Assembly (NCBI GenBank): GCA_012295275.1
Contig: CM022670.1
Location: forward strand, 29,403,938 to 29,467,937
Origin: Chrysomallon squamiferum
Taxonomy: Eukaryota > Mollusca > Gastropoda > Neomphalida > Peltospiridae
Direction: 5' to 3'
DNA length: 64,000 nt
Shown here: positions 63,240 to 64,000 of the stretch, one piece after another
How the letters are laid out: every line of letters begins with the position of its first letter
Position numbering within the stretch: position 1 is the first letter of the stretch
Made by a program: the position numbers and the translations under genes
The notes under the pieces: model-generated
Seen by the model: only the letters and a program-made list of their open reading frames with translations
Told to the model about the DNA's origin: nothing
The model's database searches: none

Positions 63240-63475
63240 AAAGAAGTAGCAACAGTTACGTTGAAAACCGATGAAAATATTATATTATAATTAATACTGT
63301 ACGTGTGAAAAATCTTGATCATAATTAATATAAGTAGTGTACATCCAAGAACTTCTAATATACAACATTCTTTTAAATTATATTTATTGAAATAATTAAT
63401 ACGTATCGACGTATATAAATAATTTCCTTCACCTTCAGAACCATCATAAAAGAAGCTTCATTACTAGCACATAAT
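63240..63475 (+). promoter_or_regulatory. Fourth M4-type promoter cassette (edge of window)
   Basis: GATGAAAATATT and downstream AT sequence align with the region upstream of copy A. The cassette then follows in order: TTTATTGAAATA, TATATAAAT (63412-63420), a CAGAA block and TTCATTACT. The CTTG/GTAAGTAG donor found in the other three is not present in the expected place. It suggests a further, possibly damaged, copy to the right of the window. Confidence 0.5.
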
Positions 63476-63530
63476 TTTACTCGTTTTATAATATTCTAGC
63501 TGTTAACCTCAAAAGTCTCATTTGTATTTT

Positions 63531-63621
63531 GTTGTTGTTGTTGTTGTTGTAAAAATGTTGTACTTTCTCAAAATAATAATCGTATATTTTGCTGAACAAA
63601 ACTGTAACAACAACAACAACA

Positions 63622-63663
<42 letters not shown>
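63531..63663. repeat. (TTG)n, (CAA)n and (AAT)n microsatellites
   Basis: A TTG run (63531-63550), a CAA run (63606-63622) and an AAT run (63624-63663). The first two are complementary and could pair across about 55 bases. Confidence 0.9.
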
Positions 63664-63665
<2 letters not shown>

Positions 63666-64000
63666 TGGTATACTGACAGATACATATTACTTCAAGAAAA
63701 AACAAGGTGATCGAAAGAAGGCGTTGATGTAAAAAAAAACAATGGAAACAAATGAAAAAAAAACACGCATTTATTAACAGCAGATTTAGCAGCACAAATA
63801 TTAACAAAGGAAATTAACACAATCTTAAAATCGAACATATGTATTACTATAACCTTGTACTTATACAATTAAAAACAAGTCTAAAAAAATATTAACCCTA
63901 ATAAAAGAAACAAACCGATATAATTATATATATTTTATTAAAATACATTTCTTTTTTCGTCTGATAATTAATAAATTAATTGTAAATAATAGTGCACAGT

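Noticed and set aside
1-64000. tRNA, rRNA or other structured RNA genes
   Set aside because: No cloverleaf with matching A and B boxes and no rRNA-like segment was found by eye; a covariance-model scan would be needed to be sure.

Overview
The window is animal nuclear DNA: AT-rich, with GT-AG introns, many simple repeats and class II transposon remnants. The three conserved genes (a goliath-type E3 ligase, OMA1 and CZIB) read like lophotrochozoan proteins. A mollusc, perhaps a cephalopod, is my best guess, but the sequence does not prove it.

Layout. 1-6.1 kb is non-coding. 6.4-10.2 kb (+) is a six-exon PA-TM-RING ubiquitin ligase close to RNF130/RNF150/goliath. 16.7-20.6 kb (+) is an eight-exon OMA1 mitochondrial metalloprotease with one GC-AG intron. 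21.4-23.2 kb is a degraded DNA transposon with long terminal inverted repeats and a TTCT duplication. 25.4-26.2 kb is a pogo/Tigger-like MITE. 27.0-31.1 kb (-) is a seven-exon CZIB (C1orf123/UPF0587) gene with a large inverted repeat just upstream. 34.1-38.3 kb is a roughly 49-bp minisatellite of about 85 copies.

39.8-61.4 kb is the unusual part: a tandem array of three secreted M4 (vibriolysin/pseudolysin-like) zinc metalloproteases. M4 is a mainly bacterial family. Each copy has a TATA-containing promoter cassette, a 5' UTR exon, an exactly 56-nt exon carrying a 4-5 codon uORF and the start of the signal peptide, and then one large exon with propeptide (FTP+PepSY), low-complexity linker, catalytic domain and a C-terminal beta-rich domain. 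The linker differs radically: six 33-bp units in copy A, about 75 residues in copy B, and about 2,000 Ser-rich mucin-like residues in copy C. Copy C's linker has two frame breaks. A decayed catalytic fragment lies between B and C, and a fourth promoter-like copy lies at the right edge, so the array probably continues beyond the window. The near identity of the 5' and 3' coding segments, against a diverged middle, suggests gene conversion.

61.9-63.0 kb (-) is a broken Tc1-like transposase. The three single-copy genes on the left are unrelated housekeeping or membrane-traffic genes and form no operon. The M4 array is a lineage-specific secreted-protease cluster, plausibly acquired by horizontal transfer and then fitted with eukaryotic 5' exons.
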